10,942 bases of DNA. Source: Bacteroidales bacterium. Its GTDB lineage: Bacteria; Bacteroidota; Bacteroidia; Bacteroidales; JAADGE01. This document shows positions 1-7,121 of this stretch, in pieces. The translations under genes were made by a program, and so were the position numbers. How positions within the stretch are numbered: position 1 is the first letter of the stretch; each line of letters opens with the position of its first letter. The stretch is taken from contig JALSMF010000364.1 of the NCBI GenBank assembly GCA_026987795.1, positions 1-10,942 of the forward strand. The letters are read 5' to 3'. The notes beneath the pieces are model-generated. The model had not been told where the DNA came from. It saw nothing but the letters and a program-made list of their open reading frames with translations, and made no database searches.

Positions 1-234
1 GGTTGTTTGTGCCAATGCACTTTCTTTTTCATTTTTTTTGGCTTCGTCAAGAGTTGTTTTATTTATTATAACATCTCTGAAATCGCCGCCTCCGTTTTTA
101 ACTAACTTTTCGTAAAATTTCCCCATATTTCCGTTATTTTTTTGATTTGTATTGCCGGAGTTTCCTCCGCATCCGATAAAAATTACAACTGCAAAAGCAA
201 CTGATACTACACTTAAAAAAACTTTTCTGTTCAT
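1..234 (-). CDS. putative lipoprotein, N-terminal part only (cut by left edge)
   Basis: Seventy-eight codons are visible, from an ATG at 234 to the window edge with no stop. The product starts with a Lys/Arg-containing n-region and a hydrophobic stretch (residues 5-20), followed by the lipobox-like FIGC with Cys22. It should therefore be exported and lipid-anchored by the Lgt/LspA route. After the cysteine comes a Gly/Asn/Gln-rich linker (about 23-37), then a charged segment including GKFYEKLVKNGGGDFRDV. The glycines right after Cys22 and the low-complexity linker are typical of Bacteroidota surface or periplasmic lipoproteins. I do not recognise the family, and most of the protein lies outside the window. 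A candidate promoter sits just upstream (258-289). Lipoprotein call fairly sure; function unknown. Confidence 0.75.
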   Translation of the reverse strand, partial: MNRKVFLSVVSVAFAVVIFIGCGGNSGNTNQKNNGNMGKFYEKLVKNGGGDFRDVIINKTTLDEAKKNEKESALAQTT

Positions 235-257
235 AATAATAAAAATTTAAAAGTTAA

Positions 258-289
258 TAAATATAAAGTCATTTAATTATTAATTTCAA
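258..289 (-). promoter_or_regulatory. candidate Bacteroidota-type promoter for the lipoprotein at 1-234
   Basis: Read on the minus strand, TATATTTA (258-265) matches the -7 consensus TAnnTTTG at all fixed positions but the last. A TTG (287-289) lies 21 bp upstream, close to the usual -33 spacing. The implied 5' leader is under 20 nt. The DNA is very AT-rich, so chance matches are likely. Confidence 0.35.
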
Positions 290-319
290 TAAGCGAATTG
301 ACTGTAAAATATTCAAATT

Positions 320-1078
320 TCATAAACGTTTTCCTCCCAAACTTTTCCAAACAAAATACATTAAAGAGAAAACGGTTGATAATAAAGTTGTTATATGAAA
401 ACTATTTTGTAATAATAAAAAACGCGGCGCACCGAAAAATAAAAAGTAAATTATAAATGCGAGAATAAATTCTATGTATATTGATTTATCTTTTGCTTTC
501 CTATGTTTTTTTTCTCCGATAAATTCTTCTTTCCATAAAACAATTGAAAAATTAATAAATAAATCGGTTATAATTAACACAGGAATATATACAAGCAAAT
601 AATTAATGCTTCCGAGATAAAAAACAGGTTTAATTTCAGCAAAAGGAATTGAAACCATAATTATAAAAAGTACGACAAATAAAACAGCAAAAAAAAGTTT
701 ATGCTTTCCGACAAATCCTTTACTCTCTTTGTTTGGTGCCAATAATTTTAAAGGTTGAAAAAGTAAAATTACTCCAAACCCGAAAAGAGGAATTAAAATA
801 ATGAAATCAATTATTTTATTCCAAGTAGTAAGTTGATTATTTGCTTCTGTTTCGGAATTTCCGAGCAGATATATCAGAAAAAGCAAACCGATAAATACCG
901 AATAAATAAAAAGATACGTATAAACTTTATTTATTTTTTTTGTAGTAAAGAGTTTTGAAAATTGTTTTTGAATAACAGGAGAAAGTTTTACGTTTATTGC
1001 ATCAATAATAACTGTAAGCATATAACTTAAAGTCCCGAGATTTAGAATATTTATTAAATTGAAATTTTCTGTTAACAT
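320..1078 (-). CDS. multi-pass integral membrane protein of unknown function
   Basis: The 252-residue product starts at an ATG at 1078 and ends in TGA. It is strongly hydrophobic, with likely membrane segments near residues 53-72, 89-109, 128-146, 157-180, 199-217 and 225-245. A weaker amphipathic stretch lies at about 8-28. That gives six or seven spans, joined by short Lys-rich loops such as 31-52 and 183-199 (EEFIGEKKHRKAKDK). I see no nucleotide-binding motif, metal ligand cluster, protease motif or transporter signature, and I do not recognise the family. It has no cleavable signal peptide. It lies 78 bp downstream of the exported protein gene (1157-2455) on the same strand, so the two may be co-transcribed, although no terminator or clear promoter decides this. 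Membrane location is secure; role unknown. Confidence 0.8.
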   Translation of the reverse strand: MLTENFNLINILNLGTLSYMLTVIIDAINVKLSPVIQKQFSKLFTTKKINKVYTYLFIYSVFIGLLFLIYLLGNSETEANNQLTTWNKIIDFIILIPLFGFGVILLFQPLKLLAPNKESKGFVGKHKLFFAVLFVVLFIIMVSIPFAEIKPVFYLGSINYLLVYIPVLIITDLFINFSIVLWKEEFIGEKKHRKAKDKSIYIEFILAFIIYFLFFGAPRFLLLQNSFHITTLLSTVFSLMYFVWKSLGGKRL

Positions 1079-1156
1079 AAAATATTTGCCTCAATAAATA
1101 AAAAAAATGAAAGTACTGACAAATAATAATTGCCTGCACTTTCTGATAAACAAGTT

Positions 1157-2455
1157 TTATTTTAAAAATTTTAAAGTCGCAAAAGTTTTTTCAATAAATT
1201 CCGTTTGTCCTTTGGCTTTTGAAGGGTCTTTACTTTTTGCAAATACGTTATTGTAATTATAATCATCATAAGTTGCAAAAATAAACACATTGTATTTTCC
1301 GCGTTTAATTGCATATACTTCAATATCGGCAGGAACCACATCGTTTGAGGTAAATTTTAATGTTCTCTTATCAAATTTATACGAATCACCTTGTCCGTAT
1401 GCATCCGGAACTTTTAAATAGTCAAACTCATAATCTCCTACTTTTTTCTTGCTCCAATAACTCATATTTGAAAAGAAATTACCTGTTTGTTTTTTTATTT
1501 CTCCGGGGTCTATAAAAGGACAAAACATTGCACTTATTATTTCCGGCCACTCAAAAAACGTTTTACTGAACCGATGCGGGTTGGTAGAATACACAAACAA
1601 TTGCAATAAATCTCTTTTTAATTCACCATATGTATCTAAATCAGAAGGAATTTGCCCTAATAATTGCTGAACTTGATTTTTTACTTGATCATCCGTAATA
1701 AACAAAACATTAAATACAGCAAATCCTTTCCCGCTTTTTTGTGTTTGAACTGCTTTAAACAGTTCGAAGTTACTGCTTGTTGCCCCGTTAAGTTTGTTTA
1801 AAAAACTTGATTCTCTGTCTCCTTCATTTGTTCCTATTAACTGTTCATCTTCAAGATTATCGACAACCTTTTCTATACTTACAACACCGTTTTTACTTTG
1901 ATAACCGGTCATTGCAGGGAGTTGCACAATTGTTAACGAGCCGCTTGCAACGGTTTTCCCGCTTGTATAAATGGGTTTGTACTTATAAGCCTTGTCCCAA
2001 TCATCCCAATACTTTTTGGTACCTGTTTTTGTATAAGCAATCATTTTTACCTGTACTTTCATATTTTTCATGCCCCTTTTTCTCGGCAAACCGCATAAAT
2101 CCCAATCATTCACGGCTGTTCTTCCGTAAAAGAAATCACCGTCTTGTTTACCCGGTCTTAACAACCATTTTTCCATTTTAGGATTTGATGCCATTGATGC
2201 AACATCGCCTTTTCCCACCCAGCGAATGATACCTCTTGATTGATCATTTACGGAACGATAAAGTATTAATTCTACTTTATCATAATTTTTTACATAGCTC
2301 GGCACGGTAAATTTAATTTTTAAATTATCAAATTCCCCGCACTTAATCGTGCTCACTTTTTTCACACCGTTGGCAGTATAAAAGCTGATTGTCCCCTGTG
2401 AAAAAATCGGTAAATAAATAATTAAACTGATAATAATAATAATGCTTTTTTTCAT
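1157..2455 (-). CDS. exported two-part protein of unknown function
   Basis: I place the start at the ATG at 2455, giving 432 residues. An in-frame TTG at 2515 would add 20 residues upstream, but the ATG opens directly onto a signal peptide: MKKS, hydrophobic residues 4-18, then FSQ-G, with cleavage near residue 20. The TATATTTG box at 2490-2497 also lies between the two starts, which favours the ATG. The mature part seems to have two regions. Residues 21-180 alternate beta-strand-like stretches (TISFYTANG, LKIKFTVPSYV, VELILYRS, KVQVKMIAYT), suggesting a beta-sandwich. Residues 215-432 are mixed alpha/beta, aromatic-rich, and end with a possible amphipathic helix (TEFIEKTFATLKFLK). There is no lipobox and no evident C-terminal secretion-sorting domain, so it is probably periplasmic or released. 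Cys39, Cys121 and Cys312 are the cysteines in the mature part. No catalytic motif is recognised. It is divergent from nhaA. Confidence 0.8.
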   Translation of the reverse strand: MKKSIIIIISLIIYLPIFSQGTISFYTANGVKKVSTIKCGEFDNLKIKFTVPSYVKNYDKVELILYRSVNDQSRGIIRWVGKGDVASMASNPKMEKWLLRPGKQDGDFFYGRTAVNDWDLCGLPRKRGMKNMKVQVKMIAYTKTGTKKYWDDWDKAYKYKPIYTSGKTVASGSLTIVQLPAMTGYQSKNGVVSIEKVVDNLEDEQLIGTNEGDRESSFLNKLNGATSSNFELFKAVQTQKSGKGFAVFNVLFITDDQVKNQVQQLLGQIPSDLDTYGELKRDLLQLFVYSTNPHRFSKTFFEWPEIISAMFCPFIDPGEIKKQTGNFFSNMSYWSKKKVGDYEFDYLKVPDAYGQGDSYKFDKRTLKFTSNDVVPADIEVYAIKRGKYNVFIFATYDDYNYNNVFAKSKDPSKAKGQTEFIEKTFATLKFLK

Positions 2456-2489
2456 ATTTAAAAGTTTTATTGTATTAATATAATAAAAG

Positions 2490-2497
2490 CAAATATA
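2490..2497 (-). promoter_or_regulatory. -7 box TATATTTG for the exported protein gene
   Basis: On the minus strand this is a full match to the Bacteroidota -7 consensus TAnnTTTG, 35 bp upstream of the ATG at 2455, which leaves a leader of roughly 28 nt. The nearest upstream TTG (2513-2515) is only 15 bp away, shorter than the usual spacing of about 19-21, so the -33 element looks poor. A direct repeat lies upstream at 2529-2547. Confidence 0.5.
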
Positions 2498-2528
2498 TAT
2501 ACTATTGGTTACCAAACAGTGAAAACGA

Positions 2529-2547
2529 GGTCATCAAAAGGTCATCA
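2529..2547 (-). promoter_or_regulatory. tandem direct repeat TGATGACC-TTT-TGATGACC, possible activator site
   Basis: Two identical 8-bp copies (2540-2547 and 2529-2536 on the minus strand) are separated by 3 bp, a period of 11 bp, or about one helical turn. The array is centred about 45 bp upstream of the -7 box at 2490-2497, hence near -55 from the inferred transcription start. Direct repeats with this period and placement are typical of OmpR/PhoB-type response-regulator sites. That a regulator binds here is inference. Confidence 0.35.
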
Positions 2548-2581
2548 TTTAGGTTTTGAGGGAAAAAATAATATACGACAG

Positions 2582-2607
2582 ACAGTTTATTTTTATAAAA
2601 AAACTGT
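2582..2607. repeat. inverted repeat ACAGTTT ... AAACTGT (7-bp arms, 12-nt loop)
   Basis: Arms at 2582-2588 and 2601-2607 are perfectly complementary. The spacer is almost all A and T and can partly extend the stem, with mismatches. It could form a hairpin on either strand. Both flanking genes point away from it, so it is unlikely to be an ordinary end-of-gene terminator. Confidence 0.4.
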
Positions 2608-2609
2608 AA

Positions 2610-2625
2610 TATACTTTTAAGTATA
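2610..2625. repeat. near-palindrome TATACTT-TT-AAGTATA upstream of nhaA
   Basis: Perfect 7-bp arms (2610-2616 and 2619-2625) are separated by 2 bp. It begins 2 bp after the preceding inverted repeat and ends 44 bp before the nhaA -7 box. The size and symmetry fit an operator for a dimeric regulator, but the region is so AT-rich that chance palindromes are common. Confidence 0.3.
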
Positions 2626-2669
2626 ATGTAACAGGATAAAATGATATAAATAATATCAGTTAAATGTTC

Positions 2670-2677
2670 TATATTTG
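2670..2677 (+). promoter_or_regulatory. -7 box TATATTTG for nhaA
   Basis: Exact match to TAnnTTTG, 61 bp before the nhaA ATG, implying a leader of about 55 nt. I see no TTG at the expected -33 distance. The same octamer occurs ahead of the divergent gene (2490-2497, minus strand) and of the last gene (10661-10668). Confidence 0.5.
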
Positions 2678-2738
2678 CAGACTGAAAACACAACGCAGAA
2701 TTCGATTACTGACTTTTTTTAAAATTTATAAATAACAA

Positions 2739-4040
2739 ATGGTAAAAAAAATACTTCTTACTCCGTTTCAAAAATTTGCTCGACTCGGCAGTCTCAGCGG
2801 AATGCTGCTTTTCGGAACAACAATAGCTGCATTAATTTGGGCAAACTCACCTTACGGGCATTATTATGAAAGTTTAAGACATCTCGAAACAGGGATAAGT
2901 TTTCATAATTTTGAGCTTAAAAAACCTTTAATTTTATGGATAAATGACGGCTTAATGGCAATTTTCTTTTTTCTGATAGGATTGGAATTGAAAAGAGAAC
3001 TGCTTACAGGAGAAATAAATACTCTTAAAAAAGCAGCCTTTCCTTTAATGGCAGCATTAGGAGGGATAGTAATACCCATAACCTTGTATTTACTTTTAAA
3101 TAAAAATCCGGAAACGGCAAAAGGTTGGGGAATACCTATGGCTACCGATATAGCCTTTGCTTTGGCTATTCTGAGCTTATTAGGGAAAAGGGTGCCTGTA
3201 AGCATTAAAATATTTTTAACTGCTTTTGCTATTATTGATGACATTGCTGCCGTTCTGGTTATTGCTGTTTTTTACAGCACAAGTATTAACTGGCTGTTTA
3301 TACTGTATGCATTAATTATAATTGCCGGTTTAGCCTTGTTGTATAATAAATACAAGTATTCAAGAGAAGTCGGTATTGTTTTGGGAATCGTAACATGGTT
3401 TTTGTTTTTAAAATCAGGCATACATCCGACTATTGCAGGAGTTTTACTTGCTTTTACCATTCCCCTGAGACGAAAAATTGATACAAAGTCATTTTTAAAG
3501 CACCTCTCGGTAATATCCGATAATATTCTCAAAACATCGGAAAAAAATAAAAATAGAGGTTTCTTAGATAAAAAAGAAATGAAATATATCGACAATTTAG
3601 ACGACCTAAGCTGTGCAGTGAGGTCTCCTTTGCAACACCTTGAATACAAATTGCATAACTGGTCGGCATACTTTATTCTTCCCGTCTTTGCCTTATTTAA
3701 TGCCGGTGTTGTCATAAGCTCTGATTATAATTTTGATTTTTCTTTAATTACCAATATAATTATAAGTTTACCTGTCGGAAAATTTATCGGTGTTGCTTTA
3801 TTCTCATATATCAGCATAAAACTTAAAATAGCAGATTTACCCTCCGGAGTTAACTTTAAACAGATACTTGGAGTTGCAGCTGTAGCCGGTGTAGGCTTTA
3901 CAATGTCCATTTTTATAGCAAACTTAGGTTTTCAGGACGGTATTGTAAGTATAAACTCTGCAAAAGTCGGTATTATACTCGGATCTTTGATAGCCGGAAT
4001 TTCAGGATACTTGATATTGAGATTTTCGGCTAAGAAATAA
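2739..4040 (+). CDS. nhaA: Na+/H+ antiporter NhaA
   Basis: NhaA is an inner-membrane antiporter that expels Na+ (or Li+) in exchange for H+, controlling internal pH and salt. The 433-residue product carries the family core. MATDIAFALAIL contains Asp137 and AFAIIDDIAAV contains Asp167-Asp168, the ion-binding aspartates equivalent to E. coli Asp133, Asp163 and Asp164. LPVGKFIGV contains Lys348, matching E. coli Lys300. The C-terminal stretch GVGFTMSIFIANLGF (385-399) is nearly identical to the E. coli signature. Helices run throughout from about residue 18. It is longer than the 388-residue E. coli protein, chiefly through a charged loop at about 244-305 (KNKNRGFLDKKEMKYIDNLDD) between the two halves; my impression is that such a loop is common in Bacteroidota homologues. 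The ATG at 2739 fits the usual N-terminus. The next gene follows after 41 bp, so they are probably one transcript. Confidence 0.95.
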   Translation: MVKKILLTPFQKFARLGSLSGMLLFGTTIAALIWANSPYGHYYESLRHLETGISFHNFELKKPLILWINDGLMAIFFFLIGLELKRELLTGEINTLKKAAFPLMAALGGIVIPITLYLLLNKNPETAKGWGIPMATDIAFALAILSLLGKRVPVSIKIFLTAFAIIDDIAAVLVIAVFYSTSINWLFILYALIIIAGLALLYNKYKYSREVGIVLGIVTWFLFLKSGIHPTIAGVLLAFTIPLRRKIDTKSFLKHLSVISDNILKTSEKNKNRGFLDKKEMKYIDNLDDLSCAVRSPLQHLEYKLHNWSAYFILPVFALFNAGVVISSDYNFDFSLITNIIISLPVGKFIGVALFSYISIKLKIADLPSGVNFKQILGVAAVAGVGFTMSIFIANLGFQDGIVSINSAKVGIILGSLIAGISGYLILRFSAKK

Positions 4041-4081
4041 ATCTTTAACAATAATTAATTAAACAGGGTGACGTAAAAGTT

Positions 4082-5134
4082 ATGAGTGAACGAAAAACAA
4101 CAAATATTTTATTGCTTATAATAGCCTTGCCTGTTATATTTTATATATTAAAAATTTTGTCGTTTATATTTATTCCGTTGATATTTTCGATGTTCATAGC
4201 CCTTTTGTTTTTACCTTTGATGAGATGGTTCAGAAAGAAAAAAATACCCCAAACGGTAAGTCTTATCTTAGTAATAATAATTATCGTTTTCTTTTTTAAA
4301 TTGGCAGGTACAACCATTCAGTTTGCAGGAAAGGAAATTATAGCATCAGGAAACGAAATATTTGCAAAAGCGGAGTTAAAACTGGAAAAAATAATGCCGC
4401 CTATAGAAGCATTCTTCGGGATTGAAAGAGTTGAGGGAAAAAGTATAGTAATGTACTACCTTAAAAAAATTGACTTAGGAAAAAACTTCGGTGCAACAAT
4501 AGATCTTATAGGAAATATCCTTTCAATGACTTTAATGACCGTTTTCTTCTCTATTTTGTTACTGGCAGAGTCCTTGAATTTTCAAAAAATCTTAAATACT
4601 ACGATTATTCGCAGAAAGTTCTCCTCTGTTAAAGTCTTTATGCGTATAGAAAAAGATCTTATAACCTTTATAAAAGTTAAGTTTTTTATAAGTTTTTTAA
4701 CAGGACTTGGATTTTCGCTTGCCTGCTATTTTTTTGATGTAAGTTTTCCCGTATTTTGGGGACTTTTGGCATTTTCAATAAATTTCATTCAAATGGTAGG
4801 CTCAATTATAGCTGTTATCTTATTGTCAATATTCGGTTTGGTTGAATTAGACGTAACGAGCACCTTATTCTTTTTCATTCTGATAATTACGTCAATTCAG
4901 ATAATAATGGGCAGTATTTTAGAACCTGTATTTATGGGAAAATCTTTCTCGATAAATATCATTACTATTCTGATAATGCTGATGTTTTGGGGTTTTTTAT
5001 GGGGAATACCCGGATTGATTTTAGCCGTTCCCATAACGGTATTTATTAAAATAATACTGGAACAATTTCCCAATACTAAAATTATAGCAGACCTTATGTC
5101 AGGAAAAGAGCTTGTTAAAATTAAAGATAAATAA
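4082..5134 (+). CDS. AI-2E/PerM (UPF0118) family permease
   Basis: The 350-residue product has the layout of the AI-2E transporter family. Two hydrophobic helices lie at about 8-45 and one at 58-75. A soluble amphipathic segment follows at about 78-135, then a block of helices from about 140 to the end. The diagnostic C-terminal region is clear: SILEPVFMGKSFSIN (278-292), then WGFLWGIPGLILAVPIT (303-319), the conserved 'WG.lWGi.G..lavP' signature. The family is named for E. coli TqsA, an AI-2 exporter, but its members have varied roles, and a Halobacillus member has been reported to act as a Na+(Li+)/H+ antiporter. No luxS or quorum-sensing gene is present in the window. It sits 41 bp behind nhaA with no terminator between, and ends 20 bp from the convergent ispE. 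Family confident; substrate not inferable from sequence. Confidence 0.88.
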   Translation: MSERKTTNILLLIIALPVIFYILKILSFIFIPLIFSMFIALLFLPLMRWFRKKKIPQTVSLILVIIIIVFFFKLAGTTIQFAGKEIIASGNEIFAKAELKLEKIMPPIEAFFGIERVEGKSIVMYYLKKIDLGKNFGATIDLIGNILSMTLMTVFFSILLLAESLNFQKILNTTIIRRKFSSVKVFMRIEKDLITFIKVKFFISFLTGLGFSLACYFFDVSFPVFWGLLAFSINFIQMVGSIIAVILLSIFGLVELDVTSTLFFFILIITSIQIIMGSILEPVFMGKSFSINIITILIMLMFWGFLWGIPGLILAVPITVFIKIILEQFPNTKIIADLMSGKELVKIKDK

Positions 5135-5154
5135 AAATATTCACCCGTCATAAA

Positions 5155-5967
5155 TTACTTTGGCTCTTGTAAAAACACAAAACAATCTTTAAAAAGCCCG
5201 GAAATTTCAGGTTTATTATCAAAAATTCCGAATACCGACGAGCCTGTTCCCGACATTTGGCTGTATATTGCACCCCGAGCATATAAAGTTTCTTTTATTT
5301 TCTTTATTTCGGGATAAAGTTTAAATACCGTTTTTTCAAAATCATTAATCAATTTGTATTCCCATTTTTCAACAGGCAGCTTTACAATATCCTTTACGGA
5401 AATTTCCGGCTTCCGAGGAATAATATCTTTAAATGCTTCTTTTGTACTTATGTTAATATCCGGTTTTACGATTAAAATATAATATTCAGATAAATCCAAA
5501 CCGGTTTCATTGAAGATATTTCCTGTACCTTCCGCAAAAACAGGTTTATTTTTAATAAAAAACGGGCAATCACTGCCGAGTTCTCGGGCATAATTCATTA
5601 ATTCACTATTCGAAATTTTAAGTTCGAAATAATCATTCAAAGCTTTAAGCATAAATGCTGCATTTGAAGAACCTCCGCCTAAGCCTGCACCAAAAGGAAT
5701 AATTTTATGAAGCTGTATTTTTAATTCGGGCAAATAATATTTCTCTTTTAACAAATTGTATGCTCTCAATACCAGATTATTTTTTTCCGAAACTTCTACT
5801 TTTAAACCTGAGTTATAAAAAACAGTATCCCCTTCATTTACAACAAACTCAAGTATATCGCTCAAATTTACAGGATAAAAAACAGTTTCCAAATTATGAA
5901 AACCGTCAAGTCTTTTTTCTGTAATATTTAATCCTATATTTATTTTTGCATTAGAAAAAAAAAGCAT
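5155..5967 (-). CDS. ispE: 4-diphosphocytidyl-2-C-methyl-D-erythritol kinase (IspE)
   Basis: IspE phosphorylates CDP-methylerythritol with ATP, the fourth step of the non-mevalonate (MEP) pathway to IPP and DMAPP, in the cytosol. All three GHMP-kinase motifs are present in the 270-residue product. Motif 1 is NAKINIGLNI (6-15) with catalytic Lys8. Motif 2 is the ATP loop PFGAGLGGGSSNAA (91-104). Motif 3 is MSGTGSSVFGIF (238-249). GSDCPFF (131-137) holds the catalytic Asp133. KRLDGFHNLETVFYPV (18-33) is the usual substrate-side signature. I start at the ATG at 5967: an in-frame TTG lies immediately upstream at 5970, but the ATG gives the standard MLFF.NAKIN start. It converges with the permease gene and is divergent from accA. 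No -7 box is obvious in the 144-bp gap on its strand. It is a standalone gene here, with no other MEP-pathway gene in view. Confidence 0.96.
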   Translation of the reverse strand: MLFFSNAKINIGLNITEKRLDGFHNLETVFYPVNLSDILEFVVNEGDTVFYNSGLKVEVSEKNNLVLRAYNLLKEKYYLPELKIQLHKIIPFGAGLGGGSSNAAFMLKALNDYFELKISNSELMNYARELGSDCPFFIKNKPVFAEGTGNIFNETGLDLSEYYILIVKPDINISTKEAFKDIIPRKPEISVKDIVKLPVEKWEYKLINDFEKTVFKLYPEIKKIKETLYARGAIYSQMSGTGSSVFGIFDNKPEISGLFKDCFVFLQEPK

Positions 5968-6111
5968 CAAAATTTATTTTAAAAAATTAAAATCGTAAAA
6001 GCTGCATTATCAGAATGTTATTTAAACGTTAATACTTTTAATAACTTTTTATCAGATAAACTTCAATTAAAATTTATAAATTTACAAACTCTAATTAAAA
6101 AACAAAGATAA

Positions 6112-7065
6112 ATGATTTTACTTGACTTTGAAGAACCGATAGGAAAATTACAGGAACAATTGGATAAAGCAATTGAAATAGGCGAAGAATCCGGTGTTGA
6201 TGTCAGCAAAACCATCAAAGACCTGAAAAGCAAAATTGATAAAACCAGAAAAGATATTTACTCAAATCTTACTCCCTGGCAAAGAGTGCAAGTTTCACGT
6301 CATCCGGAACGACCTTATACCCTGGATTATATTAAATACCTGACAGGCGGAGATTTTATCGAACTTCACGGAGACAGGGGCGTAAGAGACGATAAAGCGA
6401 TGGTCGGCGGCTTCGGAAATGTTGACGGAAAAACATATATGTTCATAGGACAACAAAAAGGATACGATACCAAAAGCCGGCAATATCGAAATTTCGGTAT
6501 GGCAAATCCCGAAGGCTATCGCAAAGCTTTAAGACTTATGAAACTTGCCGAAAAATTTAATAAACCTATCGTAACTTTGATAGATACTCCCGGAGCATAC
6601 CCCGGACTTGAAGCCGAAGAAAGAGGACAAGGCGAAGCAATAGCAAGAAATATATATGAAATGTTTCGACTGAAAGTTCCTGTCGTGTGTATTATAATAG
6701 GAGAAGGAGCATCCGGCGGAGCTATAGGAATAGGTGTCGGCGACAAAGTTTTAATGCTTGAGAATACCTGGTATTCGGTAATATCCCCGGAGTCATGCTC
6801 ATCAATTCTTTGGAGAAGTTGGGAGCATAAAGAAAAAGCTGCCGACGCATTGAAACTTACGGCAGAAGATATGCTTGCCAACGGATTAATAGACGGAATA
6901 ATAAAAGAACCTCTCGGAGGTGCACACGTAAACAGAGAAGAAATTTATAAAAGAGTAAAGTCAACAATAATTAAAGAAGTTGCAGAACTTGAAAAAACAG
7001 ATACTGAAGAACGAATAAAAAAGCGTGAACAAAAATATATCAATATCGGTGTTTATAATGAATAA
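6112..7065 (+). CDS. accA: acetyl-CoA carboxylase carboxyltransferase subunit alpha
   Basis: AccA pairs with AccD to transfer CO2 from carboxybiotin to acetyl-CoA, making malonyl-CoA for fatty-acid synthesis. The 317-residue length matches the E. coli subunit (319). The N-terminal helical region starts with LDFEEPIGKLQEQLDKA (4-20). The crotonase-like core follows: WQRVQVSRHPERPYTLDYI (56-74), GGDFIELHGDRG (79-90), RNFGMANPEGYRKALRLMKLA (126-146), IDTPGAYPGLEAEERGQGEA (157-176) and the oxyanion-hole glycines in GEGASGGAIGIGVGD (197-211). YSVISPESCSSILW (221-234) and AHVNREEIYKRVK (271-283) complete the family pattern. A weak -7 match (TAAATTTA, 6077-6084) lies about 30 bp upstream of the ATG. 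accD is not in the window, which is usual. A hairpin follows the stop codon, before dnaB. Confidence 0.97.
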   Translation: MILLDFEEPIGKLQEQLDKAIEIGEESGVDVSKTIKDLKSKIDKTRKDIYSNLTPWQRVQVSRHPERPYTLDYIKYLTGGDFIELHGDRGVRDDKAMVGGFGNVDGKTYMFIGQQKGYDTKSRQYRNFGMANPEGYRKALRLMKLAEKFNKPIVTLIDTPGAYPGLEAEERGQGEAIARNIYEMFRLKVPVVCIIIGEGASGGAIGIGVGDKVLMLENTWYSVISPESCSSILWRSWEHKEKAADALKLTAEDMLANGLIDGIIKEPLGGAHVNREEIYKRVKSTIIKEVAELEKTDTEERIKKREQKYINIGVYNE

Positions 7066-7096
7066 TTCTTAAAGCAAATATTATCAACCGGATATA

Positions 7097-7121
7097 AGAG
7101 ACAGTCTAAAAAACTGTCTCT
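7097..7121. terminator. hairpin between accA and dnaB, possible terminator or attenuator
   Basis: Perfect 9-bp arms AGAGACAGT (7097-7105) and ACTGTCTCT (7113-7121) enclose the 7-nt loop CTAAAAA, starting 31 bp after the accA stop. The following sequence is GTCTGTCTT, not a run of T, so it is not a textbook intrinsic terminator. It lies 27 bp before the dnaB ATG and would form in the dnaB leader if transcription reads through. I see no good -7 box between the hairpin and dnaB, so read-through from accA is plausible. Confidence 0.5.

Noticed and set aside
1109..1143. Inverted repeat GAAAGT...ACTTTC between the two left-hand genes
   Set aside because: Six-base arms with a 23-nt loop and no T-run; expected by chance in AT-rich sequence.
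1807..2181. Plus-strand open frame of 124 codons
   Set aside because: It lies wholly inside the oppositely oriented exported-protein gene, and its Leu/Phe/Pro/Arg-rich translation looks non-biological.
2456..2515. Twenty-codon upstream extension of the exported protein from an in-frame TTG
   Set aside because: The ATG at 2455 starts directly on a normal signal peptide, and the extension overlaps the -7 box at 2490-2497.
2502..2693. Minus-strand open frame of 63 codons in the divergent gap
   Set aside because: It overlaps the inverted repeats and the nhaA promoter box, has a composition typical of AT-rich non-coding DNA, and shows no start context or recognisable product.
3272..3715. Minus-strand open frame of 147 codons within nhaA (also smaller ones at 2903-3244 and 3725-3910)
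   Set aside because: Shadows of the clearly recognisable NhaA frame.
4082..5134. Calling the permease a quorum-sensing AI-2 exporter
   Set aside because: The family name does not establish substrate, and no luxS or signalling gene lies nearby.
5968..5970. In-frame TTG as the ispE start
   Set aside because: The adjacent ATG at 5967 gives the usual IspE N-terminus; nothing favours the TTG.
6516..6881. Minus-strand open frame of 121 codons within accA
   Set aside because: Antisense shadow of highly conserved AccA sequence; Ser/Ala/Pro-rich translation.
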